Assembly (NCBI GenBank): GCA_008933995.1
Contig: WARS01000645.1
Span: 2,108,001-2,172,000, forward strand
Source: Datnioides undecimradiatus
Taxonomy: Eukaryota; Chordata; Actinopteri; Lobotiformes; Datnioididae
Length of the DNA: 64,000 nt
Direction: 5' to 3'
The translations under genes and the position numbers were made by a program. How positions within the stretch are numbered: position 1 is the stretch's first letter; every line of letters begins with the position of its first letter. The notes beneath the pieces are model-generated. The model was not told the origin of the DNA, did no database searches, and worked only from the letters and a program-made list of their open reading frames with translations. Positions 1 to 12,857 of the stretch are shown here, piece by piece.

Positions 1-166
1 TATCGTTCAACGTGGATGGAGGCATAGCACAGTATCCGATTACAAACTGTATTAAACTACCTCTTACAGGATAAGACTGGAACTGTTTCACCCAAAGGTT
101 CAAGCAACAACAACAACAACAATAACAAAGGTTTGCAAATTGTAAACTACCACATTTTCAATTTAG
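1..166 (+). other. brap intron, 3' part
   Basis: Sequence left of the first visible brap exon. It contains a short CAA run near 107-125 and ends in a pyrimidine-rich acceptor (TTTTCAATTTAG). The remaining 5' exons and the promoter of brap must lie further left. Confidence 0.7.
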
Positions 167-3100
167 ATAAAGGAGGAGGTGAAGACCAAGGTGGTTTAGC
201 AGAGCACAACAGTGAACCCCAGGCTGCAAAGACTGACGTAGACAGACAGGAGGACACTGAAGGTTCACAGATCAGTGGTGAAGCCACAGGCGCCACTCCT
301 GACTCCCCGTCCAAGCAGCTGCCAGACCAGATCTCTTTCTTCAGTGGGAACCCCTCAGTGGAGATCATCCATGGAATCATGCACCTCTACAAAACCAAGT
401 GAGTCGCATCTGACATGTTTATTTGTGGCTTCACGGGTTATCTGCTCTTGCAATACATACATAATACATACATATACATACACAGTATGTGTTTTATGTA
501 TTGTTGCAGCAAAATGACATCGCTGACTGAGGATGTAAGACGCAGCGCTATGGTCTGCATCCTGACTGTCCCCGCCACCATGACCAGCCATGACCTCATG
601 AAGCTCATGGCACCCTTTAATGATGTCATGGAGCATATGAAGATCATACGGGACTCAACCCCAAACCAATACATGGTTCTGATTAAGTTCTGTACACAGG
701 TAAGAACTCAGCATGATCAGGACTTTTTTAGGTGTTTACTGTGTGTTTTCATACCGCTTTGTATAAATTTATACTTTGATTTGAAAGAGCATCAGAGTCT
801 ACATTTGGCTAAAGATGAGCTGATTATATTTTGGTTTCATCTAGCACTGAATTTTCAGCATCAGCCATAATGACTGCGCTGTGTTTGTGTTCCAAAGGGA
901 AGTTCATACACCCAGGACTTCCCAGTAGGCTGTTTAATTACATCACATTACAATTCATGCACCATTTTCTCATTAGGTGACAAATAAATTGTTAGTTTTT
1001 AGGTTTAGACTTTGTAGTCTTTGTTATGTACATATGTAGCGGTTTGTGCCTTGCAGCTTAGTTTTTTTTAATTGATGTATATTCCTAACTATAGTCCCTC
1101 TCTGACTGAAAACTGCTTTTTTTCTTCTTCTTCATCTTTGTTCAGGCAGACGCAGACAGTTTTTACACAGCATGTAATGGCCGCCAGTTTAACTCCATAG
1201 AGGATGCAGTGTGCCAACTGGTCTATGTGGAGCGGGCTGAGGTTATAAAGTCAGAAGAGGTAAATATACTCATTCTGAGGTGTTTCTTTTTTCTCACTCC
1301 TCTATTCAGTCTCTAACAATAGATTTCACAAGTTATTGTTAGAATTCAATCATGCTTTATTTTTATGTTCAGTATATTGTAAGGTGGTACATTCATGGTC
1401 TGTGATGGAGATTGTAATCTGCTGGGTTACAATTGTCATTTTCAGTCGATCCCAAATAACACGTATTTCCATCTCTCTAATCTTCTCCCCCCTTCCTTCT
1501 GCGTCCCCCTCCCTCCTTCATTTCTCAGGGAGCCAGTCTGCCGGTGATGGAGCTGACCGAGCTGCCAAAGTGCACTGTGTGCCTGGAGAGAATGGACGAG
1601 TCGGTTAACGGCATCCTCACCACTCTCTGCAACCACAGCTTTCACAGCCAGTGTCTCCAGCGGTGGGAAGATGCCTCGTGAGTGGTGTAGACACACAATT
1701 TAAACATTACCACCCTGTACTGTGTTTCCTACATAATGACACATTTTGCCTTGTGTAAATACTCTGGCTCTTCCACACCAAGTCAGTTGCATTACCTGAT
1801 ATTTGCTCCCACCTAACAGCTAAAATATAGAACTGATCAAGAACCATGTAAGTAAAGGAACCTTCTCACTACTCACATGCTCTCTCACCTGATTCTCAGT
1901 CCACTGGTTATTTCTCTGGGTTTCACGTCATGTGCTGCTTGTTTTTGTCCTCTTCTTTACTTCTATTATTCTGTTTCACAAAGGACCACTGCACTAACAT
2001 GTGACAGTAGATGAATGTGTGCTCTGTTTCCAGGTGTCCTGTATGTAGATACTGTCAAACACCAGAACCAGTTGAGGAGAACAAGTGCTTTGAGTGTGGA
2101 GTGCAGGAGGTAACTGACATCAGTCATGTTTTGTCCTGCTCTTTTGTCCTTGGCTGAATTTTTGTTTCTTAATTTACTTTGACTTTCATTTTCAATGTAG
2201 CCTTTTCTTATCGGTGCTGCTGTTTCCGCTGTAGAACCTGTGGATTTGTTTGATCTGCGGGCACATTGGTTGTGGTCGCTACGTTAGCCGGCATGCCTAC
2301 AGGCACTTTGAGGAGACACAGCATACTTACGCTATGCAGCTCACCAACCACCGTGTCTGGGATTATGCAGGAGGTACTAAATTTGTTAGTGTTTTTGTTT
2401 GTGTGTGTGCGGCACATTTCTCTTGTTGCTTCTGGTAAATTTAAAAATTAAACCCTTAACAAGAATTTGTTGATATCAAAGCTGCTTTAATCATCTATGG
2501 CCACTAGAGGGCAGAATACTACTTAAACAAGCTGAGAGACACAACCTGTAGTTGTTACATTATCAAGCTGGTAAGGTCAATATGTTTGCAGACATTTTCA
2601 ATGTAGGACATTCAGAAGACACAAGCAACATTAAAGCATTAATTTAGAATTGTTGACAAAACAATCCCACCACATTGTTTTTTACAAGCCATTCTGGAGC
2701 TTCCTCTCATTTCAGACAATGTCCATCAGCAAAAGGTGGAGTTGACCACTTGACAGGGAATAAGGATGTTTAAATTTCTGACTGAGGTGCTGAAGGACTT
2801 CTTGTCCACGATAGCAAGTAATTTGAAATTCAGAGTTCAGTTTTGACCTGAGCAGCAGCCATTGTTGGAGGTGGAAGCTGTCATTTTTGGTTATTTAGTG
2901 TATGTAAGACCAGTATTCACTCTCTGTAAAGCTGTTCTGTCCAGCAAATCCTAAGAAACTTATCTGTGCACAGAGCAGCAGCTGGCAACAAGGCTGATGA
3001 GAGGGCAAAGAGTGAACCAAACCGTAAATGTGCCATAAAACCAAAATACAGGGCTAAAGGAGGATAAAAAAATCAGCAGACATTAGGTGTTAATTATGTG

Positions 3101-6100
3101 TCTTTATTACTGTGAACAGTTCCCTTCACATTACATGTGACCACTTTAAATAAATGACTAAAACAAATTGATGATCAGATGTGGAATATTTGCCAGTTAA
3201 ATTCCTTTTAATAGACAGATTGATTGATTGTTTCAGTTCTAATCCAACGGATCAATTGGTTGGTGATCTTTACCTTTCTAGATAACTATGTGCATCGGCT
3301 GGTAGCCAGTAAGACCGATGGGAAGATGGTGCAGTACGAATGTGAGGGAGACACATGCCACGCTGAAAAAATCGATGCACTTCAACTAGAGGTAAGTATT
3401 TAACTTCTGTTCCTTTGTTTGCTAAATTATCGCAGAAATGATCTCATGATTTCTTGGTGTCTCCAGTACTCGTACCTGCTGACGAGTCAGCTTGAGTCTC
3501 AAAGGATTTACTGGGAGAATAAGATCGTTCACCTGGAGAAGGAGACAGCCGAGGAGGTACACAGTGCCATTCAATATTCAGTATTGTTTATACAGCATAG
3601 CAGCCTTTAATTACCTTTTGTTGCTCTTATTGATCTCATCAACTAAATCTTTGTTTTCTGATCATTCTGTGCAAATGTGTGTCTTTTCATGCTTTCAGAT
3701 AAACAACATGAAGGCTAAATTTAAGGAGACCCTGGAGCGCTGTGATAACTTGGAGCGACGGTTTGCCGAAATAAGCAAAGAGAAACAATGTATGGAGAAA
3801 AAGTAAGTGATGCAGCTGTTATGTTGCATTAGGTTGTAAGTTTGGGCTCAGTGCCTCTGTGTTTTGTTTCATTGCTTTTAAAAGTGGTGCCTGTCCTGGT
3901 TTAACAACATTGTTTCTGATTGTCTGATGTTACTTGTTTTCGTTGCAGATTAGATTTTTTTCACATACAAGGAATTTGCCCAGTCTTTTCCATTTTATTG
4001 GTCAAAATATAAAAGTAAAAGAAAGGAAAACAGGGCAAGACTGAAAAGGTTGAGTCAAAGTGGAAAAAGTGTGCCATGTTCTAAAATAAAGGACTAGAGG
4101 TTTTTCAAAAAATCCGCATTAATATGATGCATCTGAACAAACAGATTTCCTCTTTGAGCTGGAAGAAGCACAGTGTCTGCTCTACAGAATCTTTTCTTAG
4201 TCTGCATTGCATCATTTCCTCTAACCAGTTTTAAGAGTGCTCATATGGGAGTCTTTAGCCATTTTCACAGTGCTGACCAGAGGTTTCTTGAATCACAGCT
4301 GTGATAGTTGCGTGGGAGGATATAAGATTTTGGAAAAGTTGTCTTTTTGGTGCTCAAAGTGAAAAAAGAGAGTATTTGAACATGCAGGCACACCCTTTTC
4401 CCATGATGCCTCAGTTATTTTGGCCATTAAAAAGTAAATCTTCTGGAATAACCGGGGTCTCAACACCCAGTATTCAACCTCATTGCTGACTGCTGCGTGA
4501 TTTATGTCCCACTAGTGCATTTAAATGGGGACAATGAAGCCAAGGTCTTCAGCTGGGATAAAACAGCCTAGGTTAAAATCAGAGTCAGTGTGATTTTACT
4601 CACTATGTGTTATGTATTTATGCATACTATGTATCTGGTGCGTTACACAATAGATGTTTTGTCCCAGCAAATGATCTGACGTGTTAAAACAGGAAAAGCT
4701 GAGGTTTAATTAAAAACATTAATTGGGCGTGTCAGGTATTGTGCATGTTGTCACAGGGTTAACAGTTCCACCTGTGCTTTTTCTATAGTCACAAAATGTT
4801 ATGCTGAGAGGAAAACTTATATAACTGCAGCTATAAGAAAAAACCCTTATTTCTAACAAACTGTAGTTTGCCTTTGTAGAAGGTTTTGTAAGGAGCTCCC
4901 CTCTGCTTGTTTGTTCAGGTGCACTCAGCTGAGCAGTCGAGTAACGAAGCTGAGCCAGGAGCTGAAGGAGGAGCAGGAGATGAACCGCTGTCTGAGAGCC
5001 AATCAGGCTCAGCTGCAGTCCCAGCTGGCAGAGGAGGAACGCAAAGGAAAAGAGAGCGGTAAGAGAGGAGATGATGTAGTCAAATTAAACAAATAGTTTT
5101 TATTCTAGTCACCATCACAACACAAAAGTCAAGTCCTCCCACACCAAACTGTGGACCAGACATGCTGGTGTACACACATTTATCATAGAGGGAGGTTTTT
5201 TTATTGTAAAAAGAAACTGTCTGTTTGTCATTAGCAGCAGAGTTTTTTGAAAAGGAAAGAAGAAATATGTATTGCCAGAACTCTGAATCAGGTCCATTGA
5301 TTTACATGCTTATTTGCGGTCACATTTTAGTGTGCCGTAGAGGAGAGCACTGCTGCAACACCAGCAGGCTGAGGGTGAATGCAGCACAGCTGATGTTAGT
5401 TATTCGATCTGGTTTGTTTTAGCTGATAACAATGCGTTTCAAATATTCCAGAAACAGCACAAAAATGGCTCAAATATCTCTGCATAACACTCGTCTCATT
5501 TGCTCATTGCTGCTCATCCACCAGGTCACTAGCTGATACAAAGAATGAATTGTTGAGCTTAACCAAGGCTAACAAATCCAGAGCAACAGGAATGTGTGGC
5601 TGGTACATGTTCAGTATGTAGTAGTACTCCTACAGAGAAAAGGTCATTTGTGTCTGAAGCTAGAAGAGTTATTTTTAGTTTGGGGCTTGCAGTCACAGAG
5701 TACAGTCATAGAGTACTTCCTCATTTATACGGTAATATTTGCAAATCATAAGCAAATTGTGCCTGTAGCTGAGTGTAGCCATGTTCTGCAGGTAGACAGG
5801 TACCGCTCAGGAAAAGGCAAGAACTGCGTTAAAGAAACATTTGAAAGAACCTCAATTCTGAGTGATCCAGTCCACCCAGTTCAGCTCATGTGGGGTCTAC
5901 AGTAAAAGTGTCAGTCAATCTACAAACTCTCCTTTTGCAACAGGGTGTGTTTGAAATATGGGAGAGCAGCACTTGCACGGCAAACGTGATGACATTTCAC
6001 CATCAGAAGGTTCAGGAGTTGCTACTTTGCCTGAGGATGACATAAATGTCAGGCCTGAGGTTTAGACATACCTGTATTTTCCCTTCAGCGTTCAGCTTTG

Positions 6101-8190
6101 GATGGATAAGGATTGTTTAAACAAGTCCTCACTGTTTATGGGAAAGACACACACCCACTTGCCATTTCGCCTGTTTTGATGAGGGGGATTTTTAGGTGTA
6201 AGCACTGGCAATATAACTTCAATTATCTATGACTTCCTGTTTGCTGTCTGATTTAAGAACTTTTAATTCCCTCGAGTTTCCTGTTGAAATTTATTGACAA
6301 ACAAGTGTTTCCCATTTCTTTTTTAAGTGACTTAGGTTAAAGTTAGCCAAGTGATGTTATGGTCACTCACTTATGTGTTACACAAGTGCTTACTGGTTTG
6401 GTTATGTGGCTTGAGATAAATCAATATTTGGTTAAAAAAATCTGTTTCTGTTGCATTGCACAAAATTTTGAGAGAAGTGAAGGCATTCACTTTCAGTGAA
6501 TTATTTTTCTACAAAGCTGAACACAATTTCTTCCTAGAGCTCAATTCATTTTTCTTATCTTTCACAACTTAACTGTCTTTTTTTTTTTACATGTATTTTT
6601 AAAAATAATTTCACGGCAGTGCAGCTACTGATCAAGTTTTAACCAGCTGGCCTCTCTTTGGCAGCATTCCTTTGACTGTGATACTGATTTTGAGTCAAAC
6701 CTGCCAACTAAAAGAAAAACACATGGCAAACTTTTCAAGAAGATCACTTGAAGTTTAATGAAAGTAAGTTTCCAAGATTTGTGCTGCGTGAAATATTTAC
6801 TATGACTGAGAGTTTACATCCAGCTAGCAGCTGTCCTGGTGGTTTGAGCTAAATGCTAACATCAGCATGCTAACATGCACAATGATAATGTTTAAGTTTA
6901 GCAGGTGCAATGTTTACTTTGCGTTAGCTTGTTTACTATTTGCTAATTAGTGGTAAACTTAAAGCACAGCTGACGTTCACTACACGGTCTTTTTTGTGTT
7001 GTGGAGGATTTCCCTGTGAGATCTTAACTTTGACAGCATTTTGCCACAGTGTTTCACCATCTCGGGTGTTGCTGTTTAGTGCAGGAGCAGGACAGGATGT
7101 AAGCATGACTCCGCCTCGGCCAACAAGCACTATACCATTCTCTGTTTTACAGACAGGTGTAATATCTTCTCTGTCAGTTCACTGGCCGCTTATGTCTTGA
7201 GTTTAGAAAATCAGCATAGGCCCATCTGTGGGATATCATTTTAATCATTATTTATTTATGTGTATTTATTTATTATTTATGATTAGGTTGATGATGATGG
7301 TATGGCTCTTACAGGTTTTACATTTTGCAGTTTTTCTACCGTTTGCAGATCTAAGTGTCTCTTGTACAGACAGAACGGGAAGTTCACACAGCTGTGTGGT
7401 AGCCTCAAACTTGAGGCCAGCAGTGAGGGGTGTATACATTCTCTAGCTTATTACACATTCGGTCTTGGATATATGTTAAGCAGATAGTTTGTACTTTATC
7501 TTGGCTGTAAAGTAAGCTGCACATGCATCAGTAACTTGGTGTGTTGTTAACATACATTACATTTATCATAAGCTGTTTTTTTACAATTACAATGTATCAG
7601 ATGACAATGTTAAACCAGTTTGTGCTGTGACATGTGTTTCTGGTACCTGAATCTGCAGCTGCGTTCGGACATGCAGAGCTTTATTGTCTGTCCCAGCTGA
7701 ATGTTCACTGTTCAACCACAGCTGTACTGTTCTGACTCAGACAGCTTTCCTCTGTACCACACCAACAAACAGCAGACTTATATATGTAAGACAGAAACAT
7801 TCTGCTAAGAGGGTCACAGTAATGAACCTCTTAGCAGAATGTTTCTGTCCCCATATGGCCACAAAAATTATTTAATACAGTTTCAAGAAATCTTATCCTC
7901 ATCACTGAAAGTTGTAGTCAAGTTATGGGTTCTGTTTTCTTCTGTTTATTGTCTGGTTTCTTTTAGGTGATCGTAAGGACGTGGCAATAGGAGAGCTGCA
8001 GGAGCAGCTGAGAGATGTGATGTTTTATCTGGAGACGCAGCAACAGATTGAACACCTGCCACCAGAGACTCGCACTGAAATCCAAGAGGGACAGATCAAC
8101 ATCGCTGCCGGCCCATCAGACAGCAGCTCAGCAGGAGCGGGCCCTTCGGCTGGCAGAGGAAGGAGAGGCCGGGGCAGGAAGAGGAAGTAG
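167..8190 (+). CDS. brap: brap, BRCA1-associated protein (RING E3 ligase), 5' end outside the window
   Basis: BRAP (IMP) is a cytoplasmic E3 ligase that binds nuclear localisation signals and restrains Ras-ERK signalling by holding back the KSR scaffold. Eleven coding exons are seen: 167-398, 510-699, 1146-1259, 1529-1677, 2034-2109, 2235-2373, 3282-3391, 3467-3556, 3699-3802, 4919-5058 and 7967-8190. They join in frame to 521 residues. Order of parts: a low-complexity linker, the conserved [17 protein letters not shown] segment, an RRM-like domain (exons 2-3), a RING-H2 finger (CTVCLERM ... CNHSFHSQC ... CPVC, exons 4-5), a UBP-type zinc finger ([25 protein letters not shown], exons 5-6), a long coiled coil (exons 7-11) and a basic tail ending GRGRKRK. 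The human protein has about 592 residues, so roughly 80-90 N-terminal residues are missing to the left. The long introns at 2374-3281, 3803-4918 and 5059-7966 hold no other gene. Identity is very sure; the first exon's left splice site is less so. Confidence 0.96.
2501..2514 (+). promoter_or_regulatory. CTCF-like motif in a brap intron
   Basis: CCACTAGAGGGCAG fits the vertebrate CTCF core consensus CCASYAGRGGGCRS at every position. It lies in the intron 2374-3281. Binding is inferred from the motif only. Confidence 0.45.
6826..6990 (+). repeat. Dispersed fish repeat (GCTAAC-rich family), copy 1
   Basis: Contains GAGCTAAATGCTAACATCAG followed by CATGCTAACATGC and a GCTAATTAG block near 6942. 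The same core recurs at 23886 and 45310, and inverted at 52735. It is a repeat common in spiny-rayed fish genomes; I do not assign a family name. It sits inside the large brap intron 5059-7966. Confidence 0.6.
7790..7849. repeat. Perfect 23-bp inverted repeat with 14-base loop
   Basis: Arm 7790-7812 (GACAGAAACATT...GAGG) is the exact reverse complement of arm 7827-7849 (CCTC...AATGTTTCTGTC), separated by GTCACAGTAATGAA. Transcribed as part of the last brap intron it would form a 23-bp hairpin. A further weak pairing (TATAT with ATAT/G) follows outside after a small internal loop. It could be a microRNA-like precursor, a minimal hairpin transposon or a template-switch mutation. Confidence 0.9.
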
Positions 8191-8985
8191 GCAGTGGTGA
8201 AAAATCCACTGGAACATGCTAGAAACAGCCGCTGTCTCTCAATCGTCGACACATGTTTATCGTTGTTCGTTTATTAACATGTGTCTACTTCATTGTGGTC
8301 CCCAGAAAGCACTCCCTAGTAAAGCGAAGACTCGATCATAGACGCTCAGCTTCTTAAAGAGAAAGCATAAATAGGGATGATATTTAGCTGCACAATTTCC
8401 CAAGTTAATTTAATGTAGCTTACACAAGAAGAAAAATGGAAAATGTGGGTGGCTCACTCAGTCATTAAAGACACAGCAACCTCAGTGGTTTCCATTTTCA
8501 TCTGCGTGATGTAAATCTATTCTGCTATGTCCAAATCAAAAGAGTTTCTATTTTGGTCATAATCAGTTTATTTGATAAAACTATGTTCATTTGTGCCCAG
8601 TCTAATACACTCTAATAGTCCTTTTTATCAAAGTTTGTCTGACATCTTTATTTTAAATGTAAAGATCATGCTTTCTTTTACATGTGAGTGCTGACGGACT
8701 GATGATAGATGAATGTTTGCTTTGTGTAGGAAAATTATGACCAAGCACTGCCATGTTTTCCTGAATCCTTTTAAACTCCATTTTTTGTCCATAATAGAAA
8801 AATGCTGAAAAGGTTTTTATTATTTTGAACATTATTTCTCAATAGTTATAAGTGAACACTGAAAACTACTCAGGACGACAAAGATAGACAGAGGAGATTG
8901 AGGTAAATTGTAAGGTAATTGAAAGTTAAACCCGCTGGGAGGAAGCTTTTAGGGACAAGCAGGAAGCAAATTCCCCTCTTTACCC
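8191..8985 (+). other. brap 3' UTR and start of the brap-tor4a spacer
   Basis: AT-rich sequence after the brap stop codon TAG. No canonical AATAAA is close to the stop. Candidate AATAAA hexamers first occur at 9139 and 9201, inside the transposon-like element, so the poly(A) site is not fixed. No further gene is visible here. Confidence 0.5.
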
Positions 8986-8993
8986 TTCTAGGT

Positions 8994-9712
8994 CAGTGAT
9001 TCCTACCCAGGGTACATTACTTTCCAACCTGAAAGTTTTGTGAGGTTACTCTGTTAAAATAATAATAATAATAAAAAAAACATGAAGCGGTAAAACTATA
9101 TATTTATATAAATCCCACACATTTGCATTTAGGCGGAAAATAAACACAATTTGGTTTGCAAATTGAGTCAGATCGTCGCTATATTTATGTCACAGTAACC
9201 AATAAACTCTCAGCTGTGTCAGGTAGACTGAAAAGGTGCTGCTCCCACCAACCTGAATCAGCTGAACATTGTGTACTACCACACCATTGAATTTAAATGG
9301 TGAAACATGACAAAGCAAATTTGCTTAAATACTATTTTTTTGGTACTTAAATATTCCCTCTCTTGATGCTTTGTACTAAATTAAGTTTCAGTGGAAAATG
9401 TCTCATTCTTTTTACCATTATTTGACTGCTGTAGTTGTTACTTTACAGATTCATAATTTACATACCAAGCATATGTTAATTCTATAATGTATGATAAAAG
9501 GTTCAAATTTAACTTGCAGCAATTGTTCACTCAAAATCAATAGGCAGCTATTTTGATAAGCAATTAATTATTCTTAGTTTAAAAATCCAGTCGAGTACCT
9601 GCCCATTTCTGATTGTTTATTACATTTTGCTGCCAGTTTGCAGTGTTGCTACTTCCACTTAAGGATCAAAGTACTTTCCACCACAAGCCAGCTAAAATGT
9701 TGGGAACCACTG
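8994..9712. mobile_element. Non-autonomous hAT-type DNA transposon (MITE-like)
   Basis: The ends are imperfect terminal inverted repeats: 5' CAGTGATTCCTACCC and, at the 3' end read in reverse complement, CAGTGGTTCCCAACA. CAGTGGTTCCCAA-type ends are typical of hAT elements. They are flanked at exactly the expected places by a slightly decayed 8-bp target duplication, TTCTAGGT (8986-8993) and ATCTGGGT (9713-9720), 6 of 8 identical. The 719-bp interior is AT-rich, has a short AAT run near 9060 and shows no transposase frame. Confidence 0.7.
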
Positions 9713-9720
9713 ATCTGGGT

Positions 9721-11639
9721 CATGTTTTCTGACCTCTACTTGTGTAAAATGTGAGCCTGTACATCTGTCCTGTATACAAAGCACTGATCACCACACACCA
9801 TATTTTGAAAACAGGTAAAGAAGCAAACTGAGGATGTCAGGGTCTAGATGAAGGACATGGAGTGTGTCTGTTCACTACTTTTGAGTATTTGGGCATTTTT
9901 GTTAGATTTAAGACTGGGTTACAATTTTTACTTGCAGAATATGTGAAAGCATATTTAGATGGAACCGAAAGGCCTTAATTAACAGCTGCAGTGTAATTTT
10001 GTTGGCTCATGACACTATTCACGCTCAATGGGTAGAACAAGGAGATCCTTTTTGCCATAGCTTAGAGCCCATTATAGAGTTAAGTGTGTTTCCTTAAAAT
10101 GCTGAACTACCCCTTTAATATAGAGGCCTGAGGAAGAGTCTGCAGTCTGCAATGTGCCAGAGAGAAACTGTCACTTTACATGTTTTAAGAGAACAGAGAA
10201 AGAACTGATTTGTAGTTTCCTAGCATAGTCCGTGCTGTCACACTGGCTACATCAGTGAAAAAGGATGTAGCTTATGTGTCCACAAAAATGTTTATTTGTG
10301 AGAGTACATTACAGTGCAGCTATAGCAACTATAGCAAACATGCTAACTGGACAGCACAATTTCTAGTCCACGAGCAAAAGCTGCTCTGAATGCTTTTTTT
10401 TTTTTTTTTTTTTTGCTGTTGCTACTCAGTTTTGTTGTCGGCTCTGAAGTCACGCTCAATCGTTCAATAAATTGTTTTTAAAGCTGTTCACATTGTTGTT
10501 CGGTAAAGGTGACACAGATGCTCGTCAGATTGCCTTTGAATGACGCATACACCATGGGAGGCTGCACCACTGAAATAAAAATGTACTCATCTGTAGAATG
10601 TGAAGTGAAGCTTTCATAACTCTTGAAGTTCAGAGGCCTGACTGTGGTGTAGCAAACAGATACATCTGCCCCAACGATGCTGTCATGTATGACTAATCCC
10701 TCCTTCCTACAACTACATTAACAATTTACTCACAGCAGCTTGTTGAAAGTAAACTGTGTACAGAGAAATCCACTGAGTGATGAGATAAGCTCAGACTTCC
10801 TTGTGACACTCTTCACAAAGTCAATAGAGCAGCTTTTACTTCTCGCCATCTATACGAAGGCTCCCACACTCGAGCTTTTCCTGTTGACCCTGTCACTCAT
10901 CTACAGAGTGTGATCAGATGGTCAGGTTTTATGACTGTGTTTTTTAAGTTTAATCATGTTTTATAATTGCTCATCATTTTAGTACCAAAAGCAAAAGCAG
11001 ACGCTACACAAAATAGCCCATATTATATCAGATATATTAGTGGATTATATGATTAGAGCCGCAGGCCGAGAAAAGAAGCTGCTCTGTTGTCTGATGGTAC
11101 GGCAGCAGATACATCTGTGTTGCTTGCTAGAGGGCAGCAGGGTGATCAAGTAGCAGCTGGGTACTGACTTCTAAGTATTCTTTGTTAGCTCCTCACAGCG
11201 TAAGCAAGGAATGCACCCCAACAGGTTTATATAACAAAATGAAAACATTTTCCACACCTGTTGATTTTCTATTATATCCCAAGTGGGATATTTGAAGTTT
11301 GTCATGATGACTATTTCCAACTGCCAAAAGTGACACTATGCGAATTGTTTCTGTCTGGGAAACAGTCCAAAACCTTAATACATTCCCTTTCCTGTTGTAT
11401 AAGATATAGAAAAATAGTGATTCCTCACATTTGAGAATCCTGATTTATCAAATGTATGTCATTTTACAACAGTACGCATATCATCAAAACAGTAGCTGAT
11501 ACATTTTCTGATGATTTTGCAAAACATTTTTCTGTCCTTTCAATTATACCATAGTTTGGCTTGTGAGTTGCACCACTTTCATATGCAGGAAGAAAAAGTA
11601 TCCAGATGTGATACAGACGTAAATGTAGCTAGCATGTCA
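9721..11639. other. brap-tor4a spacer, no gene seen
   Basis: AT-rich non-coding sequence with a 21-base T run at 10394-10414. No open frame with splice sites or family similarity was recognised on either strand. Confidence 0.55.
11124..11137 (+). promoter_or_regulatory. CTCF-like motif in the brap-tor4a spacer
   Basis: TTGCTAGAGGGCAG matches the CTCF core at its 3' eleven positions but not at the first three (TTG in place of CCA). Motif evidence only. Confidence 0.25.
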
Positions 11640-11900
11640 AAATGCTTATAGTGCTTGCCTGCTGATGTTAGGCACATTGTTTACTGTGTTCATAATCTCA
11701 GTCTAGCATTTTAGCACCAGCATGCTAATATTTGCTAACTAACCAAAGGGTTGGACACATTAAAATGTATACCTGCTAATGACACTAGATGAATGGTTGT
11801 GAGATCTTCAAGTTCTCTGAATGCATCTTCAGGGAACCATGAATGTCTGGTCAAAATTTCCTGGTACTTAATTCAATAGTGTTTGAGATGTTTCAGTCCC
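11640..11900 (+). repeat. Dispersed fish repeat (GCTAAC-rich family), long degraded copy
   Basis: Holds a CATGCTAATATTTGCTAAC block near 11720 and then the downstream part of the same family, including GGAACCATGAATGTCTG and a closing GTTTGAGATGTTTCAGTC near 11880. Degraded and without coding capacity. Confidence 0.55.
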
Positions 11901-12824
11901 ATATTCAAAAGTACAAAAACAAAATATGAAAAGTAAAATAATGAGTTAGTTGAGATGAATTTAACTACTTTGTAGACTGTTTGCCAGTTAAATCTGTACC
12001 ATTGCATTTATTATCCGATCATATGTTTTGTTTGAAAAATCTTAATCTGCAGAGAATCTGTCAGATGCAGTTACTTTCTGCCACTCAGGTTATAAATAGT
12101 GCACCATGATAGATGAGGTCAAGTTAAGGACAGATTAAGTTTTCTGATACATCAACAAATGTGGTCTTGTGATTTTTTTGTCACACAGGAAATCGATTTC
12201 CTGTCTAACTCATGAATAATTGAGTGACCACAATAGACCCAAAATCGATACTCAGATTAGATACACATTGATAACAAACAGGGAGATTTTATCACCAAAT
12301 TCTAAATATTATTAGCCATAACCCGATCTCAGAAAAGGAATTTGTCCTCTTGTTTATTCAAGTATGTCTAATTAATAAACTAAAACTGTGTTTTATTAAA
12401 GAAATAAGAATGAAGCAACTTGGACTGGATTTGAGCTGTTTTAAGAGGCACAAGTGTTGTAGCTGTTGAATGAACCCAGTGTGGTGTAATGTGTCAAACC
12501 CTTTGAAAAAACAGACAGGAGAAACTGGACAGAATGAGAGAATAAAAGAGGAGGAGCCTGCAGATTGCTGAGAACAGGGTTTAGAGGTAAGATAGGAGGG
12601 CTCTTCCTGAGTTGAGCTTCTTGCTGTGTGGGGCTGTTCTCGGTTTCCTCCATTCCTAAAGTATGGACTAAACCTACATGAAAGTTATTCCTCTTTGGAA
12701 ATATTTCAGCGCCATTGGAGGTAAGAACCCTGCTTATTTTATTCTTGCATGTTTTTACATCACCTCTCACTTTTCATTGACCCATTTCCCCCTCCTTGCT
12801 TTGCATACACAGTCTGCAGAAGTA

Positions 12825-12850
<26 letters not shown>
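12825..12850. repeat. (TG)13 microsatellite
   Basis: Thirteen uninterrupted TG dinucleotides followed by TATGTG. Expected to be length-polymorphic. Confidence 0.95.

Positions 12851-12857
<7 letters not shown>

Noticed and set aside
7967-8252. Minus-strand frame opposite the last brap exon
   Set aside because: It is the antisense of the brap C-terminal coding sequence.
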